A stretch of DNA of 53,394 nucleotides, from NCBI GenBank assembly GCA_030430165.1, contig JAUIGL010000042.1, positions 1-53,394 of the forward strand. Reading direction: 5' to 3'. Every line of letters starts with the position of its first letter. The stretch's first letter is position 1. This DNA is from a bacterium (GTDB taxonomy: Bacteria > Desulfobacterota > Binatia > HRBIN30 > CADEER01). The translations under genes were made by a program, and so were the position numbers. Positions 7,213 to 16,106 of the stretch are shown one piece after another. Below the pieces are notes generated by a model. That model was not told where the DNA came from and searched no databases. It saw only the letters and a list, made by a program, of their open reading frames with translations.

Positions 7213-7523
7213 GTTCCCTCGAAGGTTTGTTGCTCGGAACATTCCCGCTTCGCTATCTCGAGAACAAGCGCCGAAAATCTACGTAAGTAGGAGTACGTAC
7301 CGCATCCTTGATTCGGTTGCGCGCAGCGGCTACCGGCGACGATCGCACTTCGTGCCCACATCGAGAGTGGATCCTTGGCGCTGAGGGGCGTCTTATGGTG
7401 TGTCCCGGTGGGATCCAACAGTCACCGTGAGCGGTCGACAGATACGCGAAGCTAGTGGTGCTGCGGCCGAGACTGACTTTCGAAGCTTTACTCAGCGGTC
7501 CACTTCCGCCATAGAATCCCGCC
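7213..7523. other. intergenic control region upstream of the ADC-like gene
   Basis: 311 bp containing the minus-strand promoter remnant of the beheaded leader gene (including 7280-7299) and, to its right, about 200 bp that must hold the promoter of 7524. No convincing -35/-10 pair or Shine-Dalgarno was found for 7524. Confidence 0.35.
7280..7299. promoter_or_regulatory. paired TACGTA motif, copy 1
   Basis: TACGTA at 7280-7285 and 7294-7299, centres 14 bp apart, 68 bp upstream of the leader remnant's ATG. The same arrangement occurs at 24364-24383, 66 bp upstream of the paralogue's ATG, although surrounding bases differ. A regulator binding two palindromic half-turn sites is a reasonable inference. 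Confidence 0.45.
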
Positions 7524-10500
7524 ATGGGTGGCAGAACTGGCAAAGCGAAGCTCCGGACGAATGACACCGAGGAGCCCCTGAGGGGGCCACGGTACATCGA
7601 CCCGTTGGGGGGAAAAGGCGACAAAGCATTGCCGGGATTCCCGCCCTTCCAGTTCACTGGTGTCACCAGCCGTGTCTTTCCCCTCAAGGCGAACATGTCG
7701 CGGCTGACCAACTTCTGCGACCAGTATCTCAACCTCAACATTCCAAAGGAGATCTGTTGGTTCCGGCCCTCGATCCCCTATGTCTACTTGATGGTCCTGA
7801 ACTATGGATCGATGTCGCCGACCACGGTGGCAGCTCAGAATCTGGGGTGGGTCTCGCAGCACGAGGTCGCCTTCACCATCCCGCTGGAATGGTGGCGAAG
7901 GGTCGATGGGAGGCTCAAGTTCCAGGACTGGGCCTGTGTCTCACCGTACATCTTCGTCGACGACGAGATGTCTTTGGCGACCGGTCGAGAGGTCTACGGA
8001 TGGCCCAAGGTAGCGGCGACGATCGACGGCGACATCCCGCTCTGGAACAACGATCCCAAGGCCGGGGAGCGTGTCTTCAGTCTGAGTAGCATGATCTTTC
8101 CCGAGCTCTATTCCGGCGAACGCGAGTCCCGACGGGTGTTGCTACAAATCGATCGCGCGGCACCGCTGACCTTCTCGACCTTTCCGGTCAGTCTGAACAA
8201 TATGTGGTCGCCGCTCTCAGTGATGGCGAATGCGAGCGCTTCGGCATGGAACATGGCTGGCGACATGATGGATACGATCTGGGCCCCGCCGTTGCGTGGG
8301 TTTCGGGGTGCCCGTAACCTACGAGCCCTGCGCGAAATATGGACGAACTCGGCGGCCAACGTCGCCAGGTTTCTCCCCGATTTGTTGCCCATTCCCAACC
8401 TGCCGGGCGGCCGCATTCGAGACCGCGCGCGCATTCAAGCCATTACCTTCAAGCAATTCCGGGCCGTCGATGACCCACACGCCGCTTGCTACCAGGCAGT
8501 GGTGGCATCGGAGATGGGGTTCGATCGCGTCAACCGCTGTGGCCTTATGGGTGATCTTAATCTCCTCCGCGGCGACCCGTCCGGTGGCTACAAGATCCGC
8601 ATCCACGACCACCCCGAGCAGCCGTTCATTCGCGAGTTGGGCTTGGAGGTTCACGAGGAATACGAGGACAGCGAAAGGGACAAGGTTGCCATTCTGCAGC
8701 CGACGTTTCCCTTCTGGAATGACGTCGACCTCCACTACGCCCGGGGGCAAGTCATCTGCTCGCGATCGTCGAATCGCCCGATCCAGGACCACCACTGCTG
8801 GGTCGACGAGCAAGACCCCCCGGCGCCGGGCTCGTACTCAAGAACGGGTTCCAGCGCGGGGACATCGAGTCAACAGCCTCCCGAGAACGAGAGGCAATGC
8901 CCAGGGTTCGAGATCAACACGAGACGTGGCGCCGCCACGCAACCAGTCAGTGGGCCGTTCTCTTTCCCGGACGTCACGCTGCAGGTGTATCCGCTCCTCG
9001 CGGACCGGAATCGGCTCGAGACCTACCTCGACAACGCCTTCAACAAGCCACTAGAGGGTTCACGGTTCCGCTTTGAAGTCGGCGGCAGCTACGTCTACAT
9101 GTTCGTCAGCGTCACCAACGACCAGCTCGGTTCGATGTGGTCGGACACCAACAACATCGGGTGGTGGGCCGATCGGGAGGTCAGCTTCGGGCTCCCGGTC
9201 AAAGTGTTCGAAGGCGGAGATCTGGTGAGCGTGGCATTCGTCACGCCCCTCGTCTTTGCCAATAGCGGACGCGCGGTCATCACGGATCGCGAAGTCAACG
9301 GTCGGCCTACCGTGAATGCCAGCATTGAGCAGCCGCCCGACAATTGGCTGACGCGCGAGGGACCGATCGCGGATCGCTGGCTAATGCGCCTCAGCACCGA
9401 CATGTTCCCAGCGCTCGGCCAGCGGCAACGTTCGCAACGGCGCACCCTGATCGAAATCGACCAAGGGCCGATCCTCGAATACAATCAGGATCTCGAGTGG
9501 GAGAAGGTCGGACGCCTCTGGGGATCTTGGATGGTACGGGAGCTCCGACGCAAGTCCCGCGCCGCCAAGAAGCACGCGACTGACATCAAGAAGATCAAGG
9601 CGCTCTCGGTGCGACACTTGACCCAGGGAGTTCCGTTCGACTGGCTGGTGCTCAAGCAGTACCGCGACGCCGAAGACATCGAAAAGCCTTGCTACCAGGC
9701 CCTGGTCCGCTCCAAGCGCACCATTACCCATATCTACGACGCGCGCGAGATCGAAACCCCGGTGCACATTCGTATCCACCGTTCGCCGCTCTTTCCGATC
9801 GTCGATCGGTTGGGGCTCGCGGTGAAGAGCATCGACTCCATCAACGGCGCGGTGATCGAGCGACTGCAGCCATGGCGACCCTTCTGGGTCCGACTGTCGG
9901 TCGATCAGCAGCTGGGCGAGGTCCTGGCAGGACCGATCGGTGGCGACAGCTTTCGGTCAGATACCGGATTGTGGTCGTTGACTACGAACGACGAATCGGA
10001 CGAGACGCCCGATCCCTATCCGTACAAGATGTTGGTCGGTGAATCGATCGGCGAGGCTCTCGGGCGCCGCCTCGAAGACGACGCTGGCACGTGGATTCGC
10101 CAAACGCTAGAGCAGGAGTTGGCTTGGGCGCTTGCCAAGCTGGGCGAGCTCTCGGAGAAGACACAAGAGCAAAAGTTGAAGAAGATGAACGACGAGCAGG
10201 CAAAGCTCGCCAGGGACGCCGTTGGCGCGGAACCATCTCTGGCTTTCGTCAAGGGCCTGAACATCCACGAGCTCGAGACCATGGTCAGGGAGTTGGCAAA
10301 GGTCCAACTCAAGCCCGACCCACCGCGTCCCGGTGCCGCGCTGACGAGACCGCGGTTTCGCTCGATGTATCGCTTTGTGAAGAGCCTTCCTGTGACGGGC
10401 TGGTCGCCTCCCATCTTGAAGAAACCGTATAAGGAGCCGTTGCGAGTCTTGTACGACCTTTCGCTCGATTCGAAATCCCCGTGGACGAAACTGGTCAAGG

Positions 10501-10811
10501 ACCCGCAGTACGAACAGACGATCCGGGAACTGCGCACTACCGTCGACGGCAACCTCAACAGGCGACTCACGTTCAAGGAAGCCAAGGATAGCGTCGAGTC
10601 GATCGACGAGCTGCAGCTCGTCGTCGAGAACATCTTGAGTGACCAATGGGGCAACCGAGAACCGCGAGACCGAAGACCGCCGGAACAGTCAGTGCCCTAC
10701 GGTTGCGTGTTCGGGACCGGTGAATTCCTGGGATCCCAACGCGAAGATTTCGAGAAACGGCACGGGCTGGCGCGCGACCGAGCGTTCAAGGAACTGTGGT
10801 GCGTCAAGTAG
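7524..10811 (+). CDS. large tandem acetoacetate-decarboxylase-like protein
   Basis: 1095 residues, intact. Two homologous halves resemble the acetoacetate decarboxylase (ADC) fold. In half 1 (about 40-430) the segment VSPYIFVDDEMSLATGREVY is followed by GWPKV, matching the ADC pattern in which the Schiff-base lysine sits in G-Y/F-P-K; here it would be K162. In half 2 (about 480-830) the equivalent is FVTPLVFANSGRAVITDREV then NGRPTV, so the lysine is Thr596 and the domain should be non-catalytic. Other paired segments are KQFRAVDDPHAACYQAVV/KQYRDAEDIEKPCYQALV and RRVLLQIDRA/RRTLIEIDQG. A charged coiled-coil-like stretch lies near 860-910, then a basic C-terminal region. There is no signal peptide. 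Typical ADC proteins have 250-300 residues. Substrate unknown. Confidence 0.65.
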   Translation: MGGRTGKAKLRTNDTEEPLRGPRYIDPLGGKGDKALPGFPPFQFTGVTSRVFPLKANMSRLTNFCDQYLNLNIPKEICWFRPSIPYVYLMVLNYGSMSPTTVAAQNLGWVSQHEVAFTIPLEWWRRVDGRLKFQDWACVSPYIFVDDEMSLATGREVYGWPKVAATIDGDIPLWNNDPKAGERVFSLSSMIFPELYSGERESRRVLLQIDRAAPLTFSTFPVSLNNMWSPLSVMANASASAWNMAGDMMDTIWAPPLRGFRGARNLRALREIWTNSAANVARFLPDLLPIPNLPGGRIRDRARIQAITFKQFRAVDDPHAACYQAVVASEMGFDRVNRCGLMGDLNLLRGDPSGGYKIRIHDHPEQPFIRELGLEVHEEYEDSERDKVAILQPTFPFWNDVDLHYARGQVICSRSSNRPIQDHHCWVDEQDPPAPGSYSRTGSSAGTSSQQPPENERQCPGFEINTRRGAATQPVSGPFSFPDVTLQVYPLLADRNRLETYLDNAFNKPLEGSRFRFEVGGSYVYMFVSVTNDQLGSMWSDTNNIGWWADREVSFGLPVKVFEGGDLVSVAFVTPLVFANSGRAVITDREVNGRPTVNASIEQPPDNWLTREGPIADRWLMRLSTDMFPALGQRQRSQRRTLIEIDQGPILEYNQDLEWEKVGRLWGSWMVRELRRKSRAAKKHATDIKKIKALSVRHLTQGVPFDWLVLKQYRDAEDIEKPCYQALVRSKRTITHIYDAREIETPVHIRIHRSPLFPIVDRLGLAVKSIDSINGAVIERLQPWRPFWVRLSVDQQLGEVLAGPIGGDSFRSDTGLWSLTTNDESDETPDPYPYKMLVGESIGEALGRRLEDDAGTWIRQTLEQELAWALAKLGELSEKTQEQKLKKMNDEQAKLARDAVGAEPSLAFVKGLNIHELETMVRELAKVQLKPDPPRPGAALTRPRFRSMYRFVKSLPVTGWSPPILKKPYKEPLRVLYDLSLDSKSPWTKLVKDPQYEQTIRELRTTVDGNLNRRLTFKEAKDSVESIDELQLVVENILSDQWGNREPRDRRPPEQSVPYGCVFGTGEFLGSQREDFEKRHGLARDRAFKELWCVK

Positions 10812-10912
10812 ATCGAAAGGAGAGGGAGCGTGCCCTGTTGGCGCCGACTCTCGCTCTCACCTGAACGACTTTCTCACCGGCCGCGATTTTCGTGAAAATG
10901 GGGGTGCCGGTT

Positions 10913-11188
10913 TCATGCGTGGGACAATTCGGGGAAGCCTCTGGTGCGGAGATAGTCGGTAGTCGCATCGCGTAGCTGCCCGCCATAGCGGGTCCTCTCG
11001 ATTTGTCTGATGCCGAACTCCGATGGATTGTTGGCGACGTGGCTGATGGTGGCTACGCGGTAGCGCTGCCCGCCAACGACGTTGGTGGCGTGCCGCGCGA
11101 CCTCTCCGGCCTCGCCGCGGAGGTCGTCGCCCCGTGCCTCGATGACGACGATCTGTTCGCCCCAGTTGTCGCCGTTTGCGCCGTTTGG
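10913..11188 (-). pseudogene. C-terminal remnant of an unidentified gene
   Basis: Read on the minus strand, about 85 codons ending at the TGA (10913-10915) look protein-like: NWGEQIVVIEARGDDLRGEA, RYRVATISHVANNPSEFGIR, TDYLRTRGFPELSHA. The sense ends near 11188, exactly where a 28-bp inverted repeat starts; the upstream residues are Pro/Arg noise. No family recognised. I infer a gene tail cut at its 5' side. Confidence 0.4.
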
Positions 11189-11356
11189 GGGACGTAGGAG
11201 GCGACTTGGGCGAGTTGAGCCGGTAGTACGCGGGTCGAGTGTATGGGGAATGGGGGAGGCAGTCGGCGACCTGGGCAACTTATCCGAAGACCCCGTCCGG
11301 CGAGCCCAATGACTGGACAGCGAAACCAAACTCGCCCAAGTCGCCTCCTACGTCCC
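11189..11356. repeat. 28-bp perfect inverted repeat
   Basis: The 28-mer beginning GGGACGTAGGAGGCGACTTG (11189-11216) is repeated exactly in inverse orientation at 11329-11356, with a 112-bp spacer. It lies between the gene-tail remnant and the group II intron region. Confidence 0.8.
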
Positions 11357-11360
11357 GAAA

Positions 11361-11498
11361 GCGCCGATTAAAATCGGCAAGGAGAAGCGGATGAAAGATC
11401 CGGCAGCTCGTCATCGCACACCGGCTACCGGAAAGGCAGAAGGCAGGGGCATAGGGAGCGCCGATGAAAACCGGCAAGGAGTAGCGGATGGAAGAGCC
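11361..11498. repeat. two 41-bp direct repeats
   Basis: GCGCCGATTAAAATCGGCAA... at 11361-11401 recurs at 11458-11498 with 5 mismatches in 41, offset 97 bp. Each contains GCGCCGATnAAAAnCGGC, a small hairpin, followed by AAGGAG-AGCGGATG. Function unknown; they lie just upstream of the intron. Confidence 0.6.
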
Positions 11499-11817
11499 GT
11501 ACGCAGAAGGGGGTAGCGTCCCACTGCGGCCCCGAGTCATGCGCCTGAAGCCGTAAGGTCAGGGTGAAGCGTTGACAGGGGAAGAGGTAGGCTGGGTATG
11601 GAGCCGCGAAAGTGTGGACGTCCGGGGTGCCGACGTGGTCCTATGCACCGGAAGGCAACACCGGCTGTGCCGCTACGGCGAGGTACAGTTGGACCCCGCG
11701 CGGTCGTAGACCCCATGCATGCCAGGAAGCTCCTTGCACGGGAATCGGGAGATCCCGCCACTGGCCTGAAGGATGGTTTCAGGTCCGCGACCGGAACCCA
11801 GTAGGGGCAAGCGGTCG

Positions 11818-13300
11818 ATGAACGGCGGCGGGAAGTCTGACGGACCCATAGTACCGAGGAAACCGTCGAACAAGGCACCGGGTTCGCCCGGCGCGGCGGA
11901 GACGGTGGAGGGAAGGGGTCCGACCAAAGGGAATGCGGTGCAGCAAACCAGGGACCGAGCGCAGAATCGGGTGCCCCTGCAACAAGCGTTGGACCGCATA
12001 CGGCAGGTGGCCAAGAGGGACAAGGACGCACGGTTCACGACGCTGTGGCACCACGTGTACAACATCGATCGTCTGCGCGAGGCTTACCTTGGCCTCGATC
12101 GCCGCGCAGCGGCGGGGGATCGACGCAGTCACGTGGCGGTCGTACGGAGAGAAGCTGGAGGCAAACCTTCAGGACCTGTCCGAGCGACTGAAACGCGGAG
12201 CGTACCGGGCAAAGCCCGTGCGGCGGGTGTACATACCCAAAGCGGACGGACGGCAGAGGCCAATCGGGGTGCCCGCGCTGGAGGACAAGATTGTCCAGCG
12301 CGCCACCGTCGAGGTGCTGAGCGCCGTCTACGAAACGGACTTTGTCGGCTTCTCTTATGGATTCCGCCCAGGGCGCAGCCAGCATCATGCGTTGGATGCG
12401 CTCAGCGTGGGAATCCAGGGGAAGAAGGTGAACTGGGTGCTCGATGCAGACATTCGTGGGTTCTTCGACGCCATCGACCACGGATGGATGATGAGGTTCG
12501 TCGAGCACCGGATCGCAGACCAGCGCGTCCACCGCCACATCAAGAAGTGGCTGAATGCAGGCGTGCTGGAAGAGGAAGAGGTGCGAAGAGCCGTGGAGGG
12601 AACGCCGCAGGGGGGCTCGATCAGCCCGCTGCTGGCGAACATCTACCTCCATTACGTGTTCGACCTGTGGGCCCAGCGGTGGAGGAATCAGCAGGCGCGC
12701 GGTGACGTGATCATCGTGCGATATGCCGACGACTTCGTGGTGGGGTTCGAGCACCGGTCTGATGCTGAGCAGTTCGTGGCGGCCCTGGAGCAACGGCTTC
12801 AGGGATTTGGCCTGGAACTGCACCCTGAAAAGACTCGGCTGATTGAGTTTGGGCGCTATGCGGCTGAACGACGAGAGGGTCGGGGCGAAGGGAAGCCGGA
12901 AACGTTCGAGTTTCTGGGTTTCACGCACATGTGCGCGAAGACCAGGAAGGGACGTTTCGCGGTACAGCGGCGGATCAGCCGGAAGCGAATGCAGCGCAAG
13001 CTTCGGGAGCTGAAGGGCGAACTTCGTCGGCGACTCCACCACGACCCCCACGAGGTCGGCCGCTGGCTGAGCCGAGTGCTGCAGGGGCACTACCAGTACT
13101 ACGCTGTGCCGCTCAATTACCGCGCTCTCGCGCAGTTCCGCGAGGGCGTCGAGTGGCTGTGGTACCGGGCCCTGCGGCGACGCAGCCAGAAAGCGGCGCT
13201 CTCCTGGGACAGTGTCCGGCGGCGCTATACGAGCCGGTACCTTCCCCGACCACGCATTGTGCATCCGTGGCCCAATCAGCGCCTACGCGTACGACCTTAG
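11818..13300 (+). pseudogene. ltrA: group II intron reverse transcriptase/maturase, one frameshift
   Basis: Start ATG 11818 (MNGGGKSDGPIVP, the usual opening of this RT group). The N-terminal frame reads to LREAYLGLDRRAAAG; sense then continues one base later as IDAVTWRSYGEKLEANLQDL. The shift is an extra G in a GGGGG run near 12115-12119. Downstream are RT blocks RVYIPKADGRQRPIGVPALE, VLDADIRGFFDAIDH, the GTPQGGSISPLLANIYLHYV motif and the catalytic VRYADDFVVG, then the maturase (X) domain. No HNH endonuclease is evident. Total sense length about 493 residues, normal. The shift could be real or an assembly error in a homopolymer. Confidence 0.9.
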
Positions 13301-13304
13301 GTAG

Positions 13305-13337
13305 GAGCCCGGTGCGGTAGTGCCGCACGCCGGGATC
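13305..13337 (+). ncRNA. group II intron domain V
   Basis: GAGCCCGGTGCGG ... CCGCACGCCGGGATC folds as the 34-nt catalytic hairpin: a lower stem CCCGG/CCGGG carrying the AGC triad at its foot, a two-base bulge (CG) on the 3' arm, an upper stem TGCGG/CCGCA and a small apical loop. It starts 4 bp after the RT stop. Confidence 0.8.
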
Positions 13338-13371
13338 TGTGCGGGGGGCCGAGGGCAACCTCGGTCCCTAC

Positions 13372-13499
13372 CGCGAACAGGAGGAGCGCTACCGACACTG
13401 CGGGAGGAGATAGGTTTCGACCCAGGCGAACATCCGTTCCGACGCCACCTCGACCGTAGTCTGGCAACCTGCCCTTGCCGCCCCCACCTCTCCAGTTGT
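13372..13499. other. intron 3' flank, nothing identified
   Basis: The 3' exon side of the intron; no gene-like frame supported. It separates the intron end from the gene-tail remnant at 13500. Confidence 0.3.
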
Positions 13500-13673
13500 T
13501 CAGTCGCCGGCGCAAACGCCCCAGGTTTGCCCAGTCTCGCCGTTCTCGCTCGTACCGCAAACGGTGTTGGTCAGTCTGGGGCGCTTGTTGGCGAGGATGT
13601 CGATCGGGTTGCCCGTTACGACACGCCCGGCAATCGGCTCGAGCGGCTCAAGGGCAAGCGCGCTGGGCAACAC
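13500..13673 (-). pseudogene. tail of a secreted-protein gene
   Basis: On the minus strand the frame ending at TGA 13502-13500 reads PIAGRVVTGNPIDILANKRP, TNTVCGTSENGETGQTWGVC, AGD. It looks like the C-terminus of a secreted Cys-containing protein. An in-frame stop lies immediately upstream of 13673, while another frame just upstream (CTGDLVEIAGRIEFSGRCC) also looks coding, so a frameshifted remnant is likely. No family assigned. Confidence 0.35.
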
Positions 13674-13765
13674 CGGCCGCTAAACTCGATCCGGCCGGCG
13701 ATTTCGACCAGATCTCCTGTGCATTTCGGGAGTTGCGTCGGCCAGACGCCGTTTCGCAATGGCGA

Positions 13766-15643
13766 TCACTCTGGGAGTGGACACGCCGAGGGACTACCGC
13801 CCTTGCACACGAGCTTCGCCCCGGTATCCGCCGCGATCGACTTGTACGAACAGGAACCGAACGCAGTGCAGTAGCGGTAGAGCTCACCCCCGTTGAGCAC
13901 CGAGTAAACGACGATCACGTCACCGCTCGGAGCGCCGCCAGCGACGATGTCCAGGGATTCATCCCCGACGCCCTTGGCCACCAGCTTGAGCAGCTTGCCC
14001 TGCTTGACGATCGCGACCTTTGCCTGGGTCGGACCATCCGGCGCGCTCTTGTTCAAGTACTTGGCCAACTTCGCGTCGTTCTTGATCCAGCCACTGGTTC
14101 CGTCGCTGGCGCCGGCCGTCAGAGTGAACTCACCTGCTGTGCTCGGGTAGCTGATTTCGACGCCGACGCTGATGCCACCCGGATCGGTACCGGTACCCTT
14201 CGATATCGTTGCGTCCTTCGCCACGAACACCACCTTGCCCTTACCGGTCTTGGCGAGCTTGTCGACGACGACGAGCTTGCGCCCCGGGACCGCGACCTCC
14301 GTACCGCAGGCTTCGGCCCCTGCAACACACGAAACTCCATTACACGTGTCGCCCACCGTGCACGCGTCGCCGTCGTCACAGCTGCCAACAGCGGCAACCG
14401 TTCCGCAAACACCGAGGCCATCGCATTCGTCGACGGTGCAATCGTTTCCATCGTCGGCACACGGGGTCCCGGCACTCGCGACGATGTCGGCGGGACAAGC
14501 CCCCCCAGAACCGCTACAAGTCTCCGCCGCGCCATCGCACTCGCCCGCGTCGGCGCGGCAAACCTCGCCGCTCGCGCGAAAGGTGCAGGTATCAGTGCAA
14601 CAGGTCGTCGAATCGCCGTTCGCTCCCAGTCCCTCGTCACAGTCTTCCCCGACATCGACCACGCCGTTGCCACAACTGACCGTCGCGGCCCCAAAGACGA
14701 ACTGGGACAGCGAATCGGTTGTGGCGCAAACGATGTTGCCAGTGGTGTCGAGACTCGTGGTCCGATCGACGAAGGTCCCCCCCTCCTCGTGCAGCAGACG
14801 AAGCGTCGTTTCGTCGATCGGAGGCGTGGTGCCATCGACCAAGCCGTCGTCGTTACCGTCCGGGTACGGCAAACACACTTCGATCATGCCCCTGACTACA
14901 GCGCTAGTGGTCACATCGTAATAGAGGGTGAGATCACTGACCTGGAACTCGGCCGGAACGATACCCTCCGGCTCGGTTAGAGGGGTAACCGCCACGATGC
15001 CGTTCGAGGCCACGTTGTCGAAGGTCACACTCGCATCTTCGAATGGCTCGACGGTCTGGCTGGTTCCGATGACGATCTCGTTACGCAACATCACGAGCGT
15101 ACAGCAACTCGCCCCGCACGTATCCGATGCACATTCCATAGCGTCGGAATTGAACAGCCGGTAGGCGCCGACGCCAAGAAACCCATCGATCCGTGTCGCT
15201 ACTCCACCTGACTCCTGTATGACCCCAGTGTAGCTCTGTTCGACCTCGCCGCTATCCAACGATGTACAGGCGGGTAAGGTCGTCGACGCAAACGCTCCGA
15301 ATCCTAGGAGGCCTTGATCGTAGTAGCCCGAGGCCGGAACGGCGAAATTGGTACCGCTCACCAGTCCCGGCACCGGAGATGGGGTCGTTGGACAGGCGAG
15401 GAACTCGCGGATGGCTCCATCGAACTCGACCGTCCCGCAGTCCGTGAGGGTCGCTAGGACGACTCCCGTCCCCGTGTCTTCCACGAGCTGCCATCCAGTG
15501 ACGCCGATGATACCGCTGCCGCAATCGACATTCCCCTGCCATGTCCCAGTGACGTCGATCTCGGCAGCCGACGTGAACTGGGGAAGGAGTGCGACCGCAA
15601 CCACAGCCGCCAAGTACCCTGCCTTCGGCATGCGCCTCTGCAT
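13766..15643 (-). CDS. secreted Cys-rich repeat protein
   Basis: 625 residues. A signal peptide (YLAAVVAVALLPQFTSAAEI) is followed by a beta-rich N-terminal region (30-310), a disintegrin-like/Myxococcus-type Cys-rich repeat region from CGNGVVDVGEDCDEG (about 335) through CDDGDACTVGDTCNG (about 450), then a C-terminal domain (about 465-625; RKLVVVDKLAKTGKGKVVF ... WIKNDAKLAKYLN) that also ends the protein at 22826-24298. Likely cell-surface or extracellular; no enzyme motif seen. The ATG at 15643 is preceded by AAAGGAGGAT (15651-15660), which decides the start. A TTGCT-N7-AGCAA inverted repeat (15669-15685) lies just upstream and could be an operator. Confidence 0.75.
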   Translation of the reverse strand: MQRRMPKAGYLAAVVAVALLPQFTSAAEIDVTGTWQGNVDCGSGIIGVTGWQLVEDTGTGVVLATLTDCGTVEFDGAIREFLACPTTPSPVPGLVSGTNFAVPASGYYDQGLLGFGAFASTTLPACTSLDSGEVEQSYTGVIQESGGVATRIDGFLGVGAYRLFNSDAMECASDTCGASCCTLVMLRNEIVIGTSQTVEPFEDASVTFDNVASNGIVAVTPLTEPEGIVPAEFQVSDLTLYYDVTTSAVVRGMIEVCLPYPDGNDDGLVDGTTPPIDETTLRLLHEEGGTFVDRTTSLDTTGNIVCATTDSLSQFVFGAATVSCGNGVVDVGEDCDEGLGANGDSTTCCTDTCTFRASGEVCRADAGECDGAAETCSGSGGACPADIVASAGTPCADDGNDCTVDECDGLGVCGTVAAVGSCDDGDACTVGDTCNGVSCVAGAEACGTEVAVPGRKLVVVDKLAKTGKGKVVFVAKDATISKGTGTDPGGISVGVEISYPSTAGEFTLTAGASDGTSGWIKNDAKLAKYLNKSAPDGPTQAKVAIVKQGKLLKLVAKGVGDESLDIVAGGAPSGDVIVVYSVLNGGELYRYCTAFGSCSYKSIAADTGAKLVCKGGSPSACPLPE

Positions 15644-15793
15644 GGACTACATCCTCCTTTGGTTAGACTTGCTACGTGACAGCAACACGAACTGTGAAAT
15701 CGCACCGTGCCACACCCGCGTCTAGCGCGACAAGCCCCATCGGGATACGAGTTGCCGGATCCTGTGCGGTCAGCGCGGCAGGGAGTTCCCGAC

Positions 15794-16106
15794 CTACATC
15801 TGCTTCGGGGCGGTCATTCGGCGGTATCGGCGCCCGATCGCGAACGCGATTGCCAGCCAGACGAGGACCAGGCCGACGTTGAACAGGGCGAAGTCCTGGG
15901 TCGATAGCGCGAGCCAGGTCGGAGCCGGCGAAGACGAGGACCGCCGACAGCACGTCGCCGGCACGGACGAAGAAGGTATCGATCGCCTGCTTGGCCTTGT
16001 ACTTCTGCTTGCGGGTGGTCGGCGGGAAGAGCACCTGCCGCACCGTATTCTGCAACGAATAGTCAGTCGCGTTCTCGGCGGTGGAGAATCTGATGAGCGT
16101 AAGCAC
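15794..16106 (-). pseudogene. ATP/ADP-antiporter-like (Npt1 family) C-terminal remnant, frameshifted
   Basis: Minus-strand sense begins near 16106 (RFSTAENATDYSLQNTVRQV ... KAKQAIDTFFVRAGDVLSAV), a segment I recognise from NTP/NDP exchange transporters and their bacterial relatives. It continues after a one-base shift near 15919-15923 as WLALSTQDFALFNVG and a final helix, LVLVWLAIAFAIGRRYRR, ending at 15794. About 100 residues survive of a family of 400 or more, so it is 5'-truncated and broken. Confidence 0.6.

Larger units (their letters stand above)
11560..13371 (+). mobile_element. group II intron (5' boundary approximate)
   Basis: The element consists of a structured leader, the intron-encoded reverse transcriptase (11818-13300, frameshifted), a domain V (13305-13337) and a domain VI-like hairpin (CCGAGG-GCAA-CCTCGG near 13349-13364), ending close to CCCTAC at about 13371. 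I could not find a GUGYG 5' end, so 11560 is only a guess. The compact RT followed directly by domain V resembles bacterial class C introns. Mobility is doubtful because the RT is broken. Confidence 0.7.

Noticed and set aside
11910..11930. GGGGTCCGACCA resembling the inverted-end motif
   Set aside because: It differs at one base, lies inside the RT coding sequence (GRGPTKGN) and has no partner end.
13475..14980. 501-residue plus-strand open frame
   Set aside because: Antisense to the secreted protein at 13766-15643, which has a signal peptide, Shine-Dalgarno and Cys-rich repeat.
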